From the NCBI GenBank assembly GCA_047967505.1, contig CM106539.1: a stretch of 64,000 bases of DNA; one strand, given 5' to 3'. Under the pieces are notes generated by a model, which made no database searches, had not been told where the DNA came from, and saw nothing but the letters and a program-made list of their open reading frames with translations. Shown in pieces: positions 1 through 9,759 of this stretch (the first letter of the stretch is position 1; every line of letters starts with the position of its first letter). The stretch comes from Dipteris shenzhenensis. Lineage: Eukaryota > Polypodiophyta > Polypodiopsida > Gleicheniales. A program made the position numbers and the translations under genes.

Positions 1-188
1 TGATGCTATAGTAGGGACAGATTATGCTTGAGGCTATGCCTGTGTGTTCCAATCAAAGTTAGTTTGCAGGAGCTTCCCTAGTATAGGGAATTGTGTCAGG
101 GTGTCAGTACACTGAATTGCATTAGTTTATAAATACAGTTTTCTAGCGGTGTTTTAAAAAAAACAAAACAAAACACCCATTGAACTGA
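1..188. other. Non-coding 5' flank of a Ty3/gypsy gag relic
   Basis: I see no gene here. An AT-rich TATA-like stretch (TTTATAAATA, about 128-137) and an A-rich run (156-175) precede the first gag codon at 189. This could be the end of a decayed LTR plus leader, but no second LTR copy and no tRNA-complementary primer site are visible. Confidence 0.3.
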
Positions 189-1405
189 ATGGAAGCAGAA
201 GAAGGGGCTTCCAGGAGGGACCCTGGTGAGTCAGGAGTCCAACCAACCCAGCAGGTGTCGCGCCCAGTAGCTCATACCTTATCTGGCAGGATTGCATTGC
301 TTGAGGATGCCTTGCAACAGTTATTAGCGCAGCAATTACAAGCCAATGCAGGGCAGTCTGAACTTAGGAGAGCGATACACAGTATGTCTGCCAGACCTTC
401 TCGAGAGGAGAAGGGAAAGGCTCCAATGGAACCGGAGTCTAGTGTCCATACGGTCGAGCCTAGGAAGGCTAAAGTACCAAATATTGCCAATTACAGGCCG
501 GAAAAGTATTCTGGTCGGATGAACGACCGTAGTTTTGATGTCATTGAGACCTAGTTACACAAATGGGACAAGGCGTTTCCCATTTGTGAAATCAAAAATG
601 ACATCAAGAAGATCCGCGAGGCCACCCACATGTTTAGTGAGGCAGCGTATCGGTGGTGGATTAAGCAACAAAAAGATGGTATAGCATCCACTACTTGGGA
701 GGGGTTTAAAAGAGAATTCAGGAAACACTTCTTACCTCCTAACGAAGCATCTCGAGCTTGGAATCAATATAGAAACCTTCGTCAGAGAAATTTATCGGTG
801 GCAGAATACACTGATAAGTTTCGAGAGAGTGTAATGAAGGTTGATGAACCCCTGCCTCAATTAATCCAAGTAAAAGATTCATATTTGGATTGAATGATGG
901 GATAAAAATGAAAGTTCGGGCTAAGTACGCGAACACGTTAGATGATGCAATAGCCATAGCCCTGAACTATGAAGATGCCAAGGGCAACAAGCCGAGTGGG
1001 TTCGGAACCCAGTATTGGTATCCGAAGAAGTCTGGGTTTAAGAAGAAATGGATTAGTAGAGGGAGTGGTTCTCAACTGAGTGGTCAAGCCAAGCAGGCGA
1101 AACCAGCTGAAACTCCTAAATCCAGTACCACCATTGGAGTGAAAAGGAAAGTAATCCCAATGGCAGCCCGGGCTTGGTCTAAGTCTCAAAAGGCAAGGAG
1201 AGAAGGCTTGTGTCTTGGATGCCTTCAGTCTCATCAGTGGAAGGATTGTCCACGGAATAAAGATCATCGGATGGCTGAGATGGTGATCTCAGAATGCGAC
1301 GTGGAGATGGAGGGAAGTTCCAGAGCGGAAGAGATGCAAATTCAACTAGCGATCCATTTGGACCACCAAAGTTACCTGTCCCTATCAGCGAAGTGTTTTG
1401 GATAA
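189..1405 (+). pseudogene. Ty3/gypsy retrotransposon gag (broken)
   Basis: Capsid-type gag of a Ty3/gypsy LTR retrotransposon, which would package element RNA in virus-like particles. Seen: an acidic N-terminus, then the retrotransposon gag signature (A-x-x-WW, 'FKREFRKHFLPP', 'LRQRNLSVAEYTDKF', a leucine/alanine-rich 'TLDDAIAIALNYE' segment) and a degenerate zinc knuckle C-x2-C-x3-H-x4-C at 1211-1249. The frame is broken by TAG at 552-554 and by a one-base shift near 873-880, after which the same protein continues in another frame. No protease or RT follows. Instead the sequence passes into an unrelated SET-domain ORF that overlaps the gag tail in another frame. Family assignment is confident. 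The gag is certainly non-functional as it stands. Confidence 0.85.
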
Positions 1406-1839
1406 AAAATGTGGCTTTCGAGGTGCATGAGTCAACCATTATAGGTGCTAGCTTGGGCTTGTTTGTGCATGACTCCATCAAGAGAGGGACTACTATTCTC
1501 CATTATGGAGGTGACAAGTACTCCTACAGAGACTGGAAGGAATTACGTAGAGTTCATCCAAGGCTAAAGAAGTTCTCTATCCAAGAGGACCCTACTATCC
1601 CTATGAAGGATATGGTGCATATTATTGGTGATGTTCAATATCGCAATGTGGCAGGATCTATTAACAGCAATAGAAATACCAATGTAAAGCCAAACGTTTG
1701 TTATGTATTTTCCCCTAATGTTCCACCTTGGTATGACTCCATGATGAACATAGATATTGTAGAATATGGTCACATTTGTATTGAATCCATAGATGATATA
1801 CATGCAGGAGAGGAGTTATTTGCAGACTATGAGTTTTGA
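1294..1839 (+). CDS. Small intact SET-domain (protein lysine methyltransferase-like) ORF
   Basis: A 181-codon uninterrupted reading frame. Residues about 46-75 give the SET opening (STIIGASLGLFVHDSI, then an I-L-H-Y-G-G strand). Residues 112-125 (GDVQYRNVAGSINS) replace the usual R-F-I-N-H-S motif, and NVKPN (130-134) matches its C-x-P-N end. Residues 171-181 (AGEELFADYEF) are the classic G-E-E-L-x-x-D-Y terminus. SET domains transfer methyl groups from S-adenosylmethionine to lysine. No pre-SET, post-SET cysteines or other module is present, so activity and substrate are unknown. The first about 22 residues are out-of-frame gag sequence. Homology to the SET copy at 55929-56414 starts around residue 23 (PPKLPVP), so the true 5' end was probably lost or is spliced. 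The start at 1294 is simply the first in-frame ATG. It is notable that the frame is intact while its surroundings are decayed. Confidence 0.7.
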   Translation: MRRGDGGKFQSGRDANSTSDPFGPPKLPVPISEVFWIKNVAFEVHESTIIGASLGLFVHDSIKRGTTILHYGGDKYSYRDWKELRRVHPRLKKFSIQEDPTIPMKDMVHIIGDVQYRNVAGSINSNRNTNVKPNVCYVFSPNVPPWYDSMMNIDIVEYGHICIESIDDIHAGEELFADYEF

Positions 1840-3229
1840 ATAACAACATTATATTTCTTTATACAATCATTACTTATGGGAATTACTACTTTCTTGCCAG
1901 CTATGTAAATTGGTGCGTAAGTGTTGTGTGTAAATAATATGCAAACATGTTCATAACTACATTCATAATGTATTTTGAAGGAGTGTCTCTCATGCCATTC
2001 TTTCCGGTGTCATTCTCTTTGGGGCTAGAAATTGAGAGTTTCTTTGGAATCATGATTTATTTCAGGGATTTCAATGGTGCATCAACAAGTTGTTATGTTT
2101 TCATCCTAAAGTGTACTTTTTTACTTTGCAATGAGTAATCAACATGACATGTAAAGTTATCCTTTTACAATAAAGCTAGTCAGTCTAAACATTGAAAGTG
2201 CACAATAAATGATTGTCATTGCCACCTAATTTACATCAAATGCTTGTCATTGCCCATTGATTTTCCATCAACTACATATCTTGCATTCATTCTCCTCTAA
2301 AAACACTTGGTCAAGTTAAAGAGCCTGTGCGTTTTAATACTCATGGTTATTAATTACACTCTACATTTTTTAAACGGTGTTTTGGAGATTTTTAAATGAG
2401 AATGCTCACAACAAAGCGAGTCTCAATATCAATGGAAATTCCAAAGAGCTATTATGAAGGTGTTTTTGAACATCACCATGGCTCACGAGATGAATCTAAC
2501 TCAAATGGGTTTCAAAGTTTATTATTTTGTTGATGATAACGTAGTTTAGACACTGATATTCTATTTATTATTTGACAATGTAGTTGATATTTCATACTTC
2601 ATGAATGGCTATCTAGTCTATTTTCACATATTTCTCCTGTTTTTTCATTGAGGGGAGCTACAATTTCTTCCAAAACTGCCATTCTAGGAATTGTGTTTTT
2701 CCAGAATTATCTAATACGGTCTTAAGAGTAGTTTTCTACAAAGTTCAACACCTAAACTATCACATCTTTAGGAAATCTTAGCACGCACTCTCTAATCTAG
2801 ATATGAAATAGAAAGGCCTTCTAGCCTTGAATTGGGAGGTTGAATCGTCCGACTAAACCCAATGCCTAGTAACCTCCAACCCTTTATCTATCAACCACCT
2901 ATGATGTAGCATAAAACAATGCTAGACAAAGAGGGTTTCATGCACCTTGTCATATGAAATAAAGAAGTGAAATGTATTCTCCACCTCAATTCTGATATGA
3001 ACGCGAGTACGAATGTATGTTATGTGCATAGAAATTGTAAACTGGCTAGAGTGCCAATGCATGGATTGAATCTCATTTTGCGAGTCTCCACTAGTGCGAG
3101 CATTTCTATTCCATGTGAGTGTAACGCAATGACCTTATATGTGAAAGTAGCTATTATTCTCATCTAAGGGAGGAAAGTATGGTGTGGTATCTTGGCTTAA
3201 AAGCTTCTTATTTCATGACCTACAAAACG
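1840..3229. other. Intergenic, AT-rich, no gene recognised
   Basis: Only short unsupported reading frames occur. A piece at about 2445-2490 (containing GGTGTTTTTGAACA) weakly resembles sequence just downstream of the other SET copy (about 55735-55780, minus strand). This may be leftover 3' flank of a shared gene unit. Confidence 0.4.
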
Positions 3230-3531
3230 CATCTAGGAATGTGAGGCACAAAATGGGAGTGGGAATGGATCAGTAATTGGTGTAGCATTCAGCTTTCTAT
3301 AGTCCACACATATTCTTGGTTTGCCATTCTTTTTAAAACAATGACAATTGGTGACAACCATGTGACATGATCCAATGGATATATGAATCCAACTTTGAGT
3401 AGTTTATCTAGCTCCTCTTTTACTTGTTTGGCATAGTTGGGGTTCATTATGTACTTTTGCTGGATCACTGGAATTGCATCTTTTTTTAGGTTGAACCTAT
3501 GTTGGCAAAATGTAGGATCTACCCCTTTCAT
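3230..3531 (-). pseudogene. Ty3/gypsy reverse transcriptase, N-terminal fragment
   Basis: Start of a Ty3/gypsy RT domain, which would copy element RNA to DNA. Seen on the minus strand: a histidine/leucine-rich entry, 'NPNYAKQVKEELDKLL', 'GFIYPLDHVTWLSPIVIV', then, after a frameshift near 3310, 'GKPRICVDYRKLN' and 'TPITDPFPLP'. The canonical order is WLSP-V-V, then the R-x-C-V-D-Y-R-x-L-N block. The fragment stops before the catalytic Y-x-D-D region. Beyond about 3230 (element 3' direction) nothing retroviral is visible, so the element was truncated there. It belongs with the protease and gag pieces up to about 6.5 kb on the same strand. Confidence 0.8.
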
Positions 3532-3925
3532 ATCAGTATAGTGCCATGCAACACATCTTTAAATTTCAATAGCAAATTTCTAAGCTATTCTTTGAATGGC
3601 TTCTAAAGCCCAGTGCTTACAAGCACTGTTTGTGGTTGATGACAATCCCCAAGGTTCATCTCCTCTAAGTCGTCCTCTTTTACTCTTGCAGTTCTATTCA
3701 TATGTTCTTCAAATTGTTTCTCAGATGCTTCAATAATGGCCGTGTTTTGGGATTGTCCTACAAGGTATCATCCTCAATGTGACTGATCTGTATCTAACTT
3801 CTTTCTGATTTTGTGTGCCTATGTGGTTGGGATAGTAGGATCATAATGCTATGGTTTGGACTGATATATTGCTCCATAATGCTCAGCACATCTACCTCAA
3901 CTAGAGATACAACTGATGGATTTCT

Positions 3926-4438
3926 TCAAAGGAACATTTTCTCTTCATCTTCCTCTAATTCAGCTACCATGTTCACACCTTCTGCATGCAATGGTTGCAT
4001 ATGGCGAGGGAAATTTTTCTTTATTGTCAGAGAGACCTCAAGATTTTTCTTACCTTTTTTGATTGCAATTCTCTTCACTCCCCAATCTTGTTTTACTTTG
4101 GCAGCCCTGAGCCCACAGCCCTGAGCCCAGGCCTTCCGAGGAGCATGGAGTAGGAGTTGTCTCTTTCCTCCATTTGAAGTACAACAAATGTGATAGTAGT
4201 GAAGCTTAATCCCCTTGTGTTGTTCTTGGCCTCTGAGAATGCTAAGTGGCTGAATCCTCCTTTGATCAGCCATTCTTACTTGGAATGGGATTGGAGCTAA
4301 TTCATTACAACATAATTTCTTGAACAATTCTTCAGACAATATGTTTACTCCAAAACCTCCATCAATAAGTACACTATGAATTATTTGTTGCTTGTACAGT
4401 ATATCAATTGTGGGTATTCTGTAATCCACCTCTTCCAC
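3926..4438 (-). pseudogene. Ty3/gypsy aspartic protease region
   Basis: Retropepsin-like segment that would cleave the Gag-Pol polyprotein. The active-site loop reads 'SVLIDGGFGVNILSEELFKKL': the expected D-S/T-G is D-G-G, so the active site is altered. A hydrophobic strand and a flap region follow. Downstream residues ('KKNLEVSLTIKK') resemble the linker to RT. It lies between gag pieces (5.6-6.5 kb) and RT (3.2-3.5 kb), in the correct order for a minus-strand element. The interval 3532-3925 in the same direction is linker sequence with several stops. Confidence 0.65.
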
Positions 4439-5639
4439 AATTGAGTGTCGATATCTGCAACTTCCTCTTCTTCCTTCTTGAGCATTTCTTCTAGTGCCTT
4501 AGGGAGATTGTCATTTTGTAAGCCTCAGAATAATTGGGCCTTAAATGCAGGTACCAAATTTAGTAGTTGACCCAAGGTAATTTGGACTAAGAAGGCATCA
4601 GATGGACTATCATTTGTTGACCTGTGGGGGCAGTGTCCTTTTTCAAGATTAGACTGTTGTCATGCATGTGAGGTATATCCCTTGTCAAATTTATTACTGG
4701 GTGTCGGCTATAGCTCTCTCGACCTTTTGATTACTCTCTGATTTCTGTTAGAGTGGAGTAAGAATCTGTGCCTTCGGGGCATCTATTTGATGTGGTTGAT
4801 TGTGCTCTTGTTGTTCCTAATGATATGGATGTCTAAGTGATGTGTTTATTTGTCATGGCAATTGTGAGGCTCTAGCATCTTTTGCATGAACGGTCTCCTC
4901 ATTAATTGTCGGTAATACTATTGGGAGCTTAAAGTCGGACAACTGTGTAGTTGGGACTCGGATCCACTTTTGGTTTTCCTGTTTTGTGTATCTGAGCTTC
5001 CTTTGCTTCATTGGCCGCATGATCTGAGGATTTGCTCTAAGGCTTTGTTTCTAATCTTTTGTTGTTTAGTCCAATCAATTGGCTGAATTGAACTCATAAG
5101 AGATTCCCCCAAACTTGGGAGTGGTTGTTTACCTTTGGACCTTGTTACCACCATCTTTGGACCTCGTTACTGCCATTGCATACACTTCCTTTTCAGTTGC
5201 AAGCACATCCTCCTTCTTTTTGCATTATGTGCGTCCATGTTCCACTTCTGAAAATAACTAGCTTCGTTTTTTTTATGGACTATTTTGACAGTATGCTTTC
5301 GCTGCATTGGCTATGTCGATTCATCAATATGAGTGAGAAACACCATGTTAACTCCTAGTGGTGGTAGGCTGGGGGATTTGGGTTTCCTCTTGCATTGTAG
5401 TGCACAATTCAAATGCTTCTCTCCTCCTTATGCTTACACTATCATTCACACTATGGACCTTATTTGTGGCCATCCACACCATAGTAAGTACATGCTTGAT
5501 TCATGTTGGGTCTTTGTTGAGCTCCCCAATTCTAGTTGTTTTGTCTTCTTGGTGCAATGGCAATGAATCTTTGCTGCATTGGTCCTCCCACTCCAATTCG
5601 ATTGACTTCTAGTGGTGGACATTGTTTACTGCTTGAATG

Positions 5640-6780
5640 TGAGGGGGTACCCTTCCTCTGAAGTTTGGGTTGTACCAACGCTTCTCTTTGTCATGATTAT
5701 CTTTACCACAGTAGTGACAATAAATCCTACCCTTGTTGGGTGATAACCTAAGATTTCGTAATTGTTCCTTGATCATTTGTTCTAATCTAGAGTCTTTGTT
5801 TGAGCTCTTGTCATCTTTCTTTTTGTTCTTTGGATTTTAATCTTGGCCTTTTTCTTCTTGCCTTTTTCCTCTTTTTGCTTCTACTAGGCTCTTCCTCTTT
5901 GAAATCTTCATTAGAGCTGTTGGACTCTAAGTCATCACTGCCCTCATCCTCTACATTGGAATTAGTTTCGGTGTCTAAATCTATGTCAAAGTCATGGGCT
6001 TTTTTCTTCTTTCCTTTCTTTGATTTTTTGAGATATCCACATCTCCTCATCTCTTTTGGCTGCATCCACCAAGTTGTTGAAGTCATTTGCTGCTACCAAC
6101 TGGTCTCTTCCTGCCGTGTAGTCTGCAATTCTCTGTTCAATCCTTTGCAAAAGTAATCACCAAGTTGCTCTTCAAAAGGACTTTGTGGGCCGGCTAGCCT
6201 CTAGTTCAAATTTCTAAACTCACACTGCTTCTAGAGTCTTTTCTTTTCTAAATTTATTTAGAAATGCATCTTTTAAACTATCATAATCTAGAAAATTAGC
6301 AAGGCCATATTGCATAGCCAATTCATGGGCATAGTGGCTAGATTGTTTTTGATGATGGTTGCCTGGATGAGAGTAAGACTGTTTGTTTGGCCCACATTGA
6401 CTAGATCCCGGTGTTTCTTTCTGTACTCTGATTCCCAATGGCGTGGGATATCGCAATAGTTGCAATTTTCCTCTCACCTAGGGATACTTTCCTAATTTCC
6501 TCCTCTTCCAAAGTTTCCTCTACTTCTAGAATTCCATGTCTCCTTTTGGGTGGGAGGACCATGATCTTCAGTCGATGAAGATGGAGACTATCTGCCCTAC
6601 CTTTTCCTTCTCATTGCTAGAGCATCCAAAGTTCTTGTCTCTTTCTTTGTATGACCCTCTTTTGCCTACTCTTACTATGAAGGCGGTGTCATGATTCTTC
6701 GAATCTATTTTGAGGCCATGTCTCAAATTGCTCTTGCATAAGCATGTATGACATGAGTTGAAATGATAGAGGTGCATCTC
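5640..6780 (-). pseudogene. Decayed gag region with two zinc-knuckle-like motifs
   Basis: Minus-strand gag-like remains in several frames. At 6220-6300 a capsid-like piece reads 'YDSLKDAFLNKFRKEKT'. At 5811-6086 there is a very basic/acidic low-complexity tail with lysine-rich and serine/glutamate-rich blocks, typical of gag linkers. At about 5690-5725 a knuckle 'CHYCGKDNHDKEKR' has lost its last cysteine. A second knuckle-like motif, 'CNYCDIPRHWESEY', lies at about 6433-6463, upstream in element orientation of the capsid-like piece. That order is wrong for one gag, so two gag fragments may be joined. Broken by many stops and frameshifts. Confidence 0.55.
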
Positions 6781-7455
6781 AAGTGACTAATGCAGAGACA
6801 AATTGTCCATAATCTGATGCAAGCCCATTGATTGCATGCTAGACTAGGATCTCTTCTTTGACCTCTTGTCCAAGTGATATGAGTTTATCACTAAGGTCCT
6901 TTTATCTTAGTAAGAAAAGAAGTCAAGACCTGATTTATTTGGAAGCATTGGGTTGTTAACCAAATGATTCTCGCAACAAGAGAAAATGTGACATGTGTTG
7001 GCATTTTACCTTCTTTCCAAAGACTTCCAAGCAAGTACAGTTGAGGTCTGACCCCACGAAGAAGAGGAATCATGCACACCATAGCTCCTATCTCAAATGC
7101 AGGTCCTTCTTCTTATTCCTCCCGGGCTAGCACAAGATATGGTTGCTTCTATCCTACTTCGCTCTCTGCCCATACAAGTGCTACATTTAACAGCCTTCTC
7201 TGGCTTTGAAGTAGCAATCCTAATGCCTCCCATATGTATGGAAACCTGGGCTCTTCAAGCGCATCACAAAAGACGATACCCATGAAGGTGGTTCCCATAG
7301 TCAAGGCGATACCCTTATGTGGGTCTTCAGTTACTCTTATGGTAGCAACTATTGCCCAATCAATAGCAAGACACGCTATGAGCTCAAGAAAAACATGGAG
7401 TCACTGACTAGTAAAGAAGCTAGCGCAAGAGGAGTGTAAGAGCATGGGGGGTTTC
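6781..7455. other. Intergenic, no gene recognised
   Basis: Short open stretches only, with no motif that I recognise. This may be 5' sequence of the neighbouring gypsy relic. Confidence 0.3.
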
Positions 7456-7606
7456 CATTTAATACTCTATATCCTAAGTTCCCCCCCCCCCCTCTCCCCC
7501 CATTTAATACTCTATATCCTAAGTTCCCCCCCCCCCCTCCCCCCATTTATTATGTCACATTTAATACTCTATATCCTAAGTTCCCCCCCCCCCCTCTCCC
7601 CAGTAT
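7456..7606. repeat. Three-copy tandem repeat with poly-C tails
   Basis: The segment CATTTAATACTCTATATCCT followed by AAGTT and a run of 12-14 C, then CTCC, occurs three times, starting at 7456, 7501 and 7558. Spacings are 45 and 57 bp. The units are identical outside the C-run, and the second carries a 12-bp extension. Simple low-complexity tandem duplication. Confidence 0.9.
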
Positions 7607-7872
7607 GGCTTTCTAAAGTGTTTTCTTATAACTTGTTTCCTTTTTTATCTTCCTCATTAGTTAGAATCTCTTATATTACTTTTCTCAAAGCCTTTATTTT
7701 TTTCTTTTCTTAATGCTCTAAGTTTTAGATTCTTTTCCACATTTATTTCCCCTAGTCTTAAATTCAATTTAATGCTCCTGTTATTTCTCATGTTCTTTTA
7801 TGACTTCCTTTTTAGAAATTTCATTGTAAAAATTGCCCTAACCTAATTTTTTGGGGTTAAGTTTTGGAAAAT

Positions 7873-7900
7873 TATACACACACACACACATGTGTACACA

Positions 7901-7935
<35 letters not shown>

Positions 7936-7936
7936 A
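7873..7936. repeat. 64-bp alternating purine-pyrimidine microsatellite (CA/TG/CG)
   Basis: Compound dinucleotide repeat: (AC)n, ATGTGTACACATGT, (GT)n, (GC)n, (GT)n, ending TATA. Purines and pyrimidines alternate without a break over about 64 bp. Alternating CG/TG tracts are the classic sequence class for left-handed DNA. A (CATA)n stretch follows at 7940-7960, and a further (TG)n tract lies at 8171-8191. Confidence 0.9.
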
Positions 7937-8109
7937 GATGTACATACATACATACATATATACAACTTCTCTCCTCTACATGCATTTTTGCTTCCCCTTG
8001 GATGGCTATCTAGATCTTGTCCTTTCTTCCCATCAAATTTTGCTTATTTGACTAATGGGTTCTACATCCTAGTAGGTGGTGAAACTGGCATTCTCCTCTT
8101 TGGTTAACA

Positions 8110-9425
8110 TGGCAAGGGATTGAAATTGACACAAACTTCCATGCGGATTAGCAATGGTATCAATCTCCATGTGTGTGTGTGTGTGTGTGTAGAATGGCAC
8201 TAAGGCCAATCCCAATAAGGGGTTGTAGAGATTTATGAGAGGAATGACATTGGCACCAATCTCTACAATCCATGAGAGGAATTCCATTGGTGCCAATCTC
8301 CACAATCTAGGAGAGGAATGACACTAAACAAATTTCCCATGAAAGCATGGAGATTGGCACCGATGGCATTTCCCTTTTTGTAGGGGCAGAATGGTGCTAG
8401 TGCCAATTTCCACATTGAAGGCTAGACCAATTTTTAGATAATAGCCCACATTTGAGATATAGATAGGAACTTGTTGAGGGGTGTTTCACCACCCGGTTAC
8501 CACCCTGATAAGTCATCATCCCTTTTACATTATATATTGGGTGAAAAGGGTTTGGCAAGACCACTACCTTGGGATTTGTCTTTGCAATGATGTTATCAGT
8601 CTGGCAGTTAGTGGACTATGGGTGAACCGTTGTAAAGGCTTTTGCAAGCCTCAAGATGATCTTGTTGTGTTTCCAAGACAAAATGGAAATAGAAAGTTTT
8701 TGCAGGCAGTTGTGACTACAGTTTTTGCCTCTGAAAATCTATATACAGTGATCTTTCATAGTCTCTTTCTATTCCGATTCAATTCTACCTGTATAGTAGT
8801 TTTGAAGTTTTAACTATGTCCCGTGCATGGAAGTACCAATACCATTCCTCTCACCGATTGTGGAGATTGGCAGCAATGTCATGCAACCCCATATTGGGAT
8901 TAGCATTGGTGACATTCTCTGCACAGTCACATGGAGATTGATAACATTTCTAATCCATATGGAAGTTTGAGGACATTAGCACTTGTGCCAACTCCCTATC
9001 AGTTTGTGGAGAATGGCACTAGTGCCACTCCCCCTATTGCAAGGTTAGAGTGGTATTAGTGACATTATACTCATGGCATGGGCAAGAGAGGAATTGTAGT
9101 AGTGTCAAGTGTCCTTCTGCTAGGAACAATGGCACTACAATGGGAACTGAGCACTATTGCCACTCTCCCTTGTTGAAAGAGAATAATGGCACTAGAGCCA
9201 GTCCCCCTTGCATGTAGTGGATTGGCACTAGTCCCATTCAAGGACCAATCACAATCTCAAGGTGGAAATTTGCACTAGTGCCATTTCGTCCCTGCAAAAA
9301 AGGAGAATGGCACTAGTGCCAATCTCCATGCATTCATGGAAATTTGTTTAGTGTCATTCCCTTCATGGACTATGGAGATTGGCACTCGTGCCATTCCTCT
9401 CATGGATTATGGAGATTGTGTTGAG
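8110..9425. repeat. Palindrome-rich inverted-repeat (foldback-like) block
   Basis: The block is filled with degenerate copies of a self-complementary core, GGCACTAGTGCC, usually flanked by GAGATT/AATCTCC. On a larger scale, 8257-8417 is an inverted copy of about 9258-9425 (roughly 80% by eye, including the segment with AAATTTGTTTAGTGTCATTC). In addition, 8110-8300 is an inverted copy of about 8841-8985. The interior (8420-8840) carries no such motifs. No transposase is present. An isolated perfect 18-bp copy of the core occurs at 19712-19729. The arrangement resembles a non-autonomous foldback/MITE-like insertion or a rearranged cluster of them. Confidence 0.75.
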
Positions 9426-9759
9426 ATATCGAGCTCCACTCGTGATATGCTAGGGTGACCGTTGTACATTTATGTCACTGACTTGTTAGCTACAGATGTG
9501 GTTGTTACACCGCCCATGAATAATAGCTAGTCGACCACTGTTCTGCAGGCTGGTGAAAAGTTGCTGTAGAAATTGCATCGTATGCCTGTGCGTAGAGGTA
9601 TTGGGAGTGACAGAATCATTCTTATTGCCTGTTGATGCAAAATCGTCACTAGGAAGTGACTATGTGGTCAAATACCACTTTCATCAATTTCGCAGATTTG
9701 CCCTTGTGAGGCAGAGGTTGTGTTTTTTGCAGTGACAGAATATTTTGTAGTGTTTTGTA
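9426..9759. other. Untranslated region before Copia-1 gag
   Basis: No gene. Presumed leader of the Copia element that follows. No TGGTATCAGAGC-like primer site or LTR terminus could be found, so the 5' LTR is probably lost or too diverged to see. Confidence 0.35.

Larger units (their letters stand above)
3230..6780 (-). mobile_element. Degraded Ty3/gypsy LTR retrotransposon (gag-protease-partial RT)
   Basis: Minus-strand gag remnants (5.6-6.8 kb), protease (3.9-4.4 kb) and N-terminal RT (3.2-3.5 kb) lie in the canonical order of a Ty3/gypsy element. RT palm, RNase H and integrase are missing, and no LTR pair was found. Intervals 3532-3925 and 4439-5639 contain only decayed linker sequence, with short open stretches that I could not assign. 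Confidence 0.7.
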
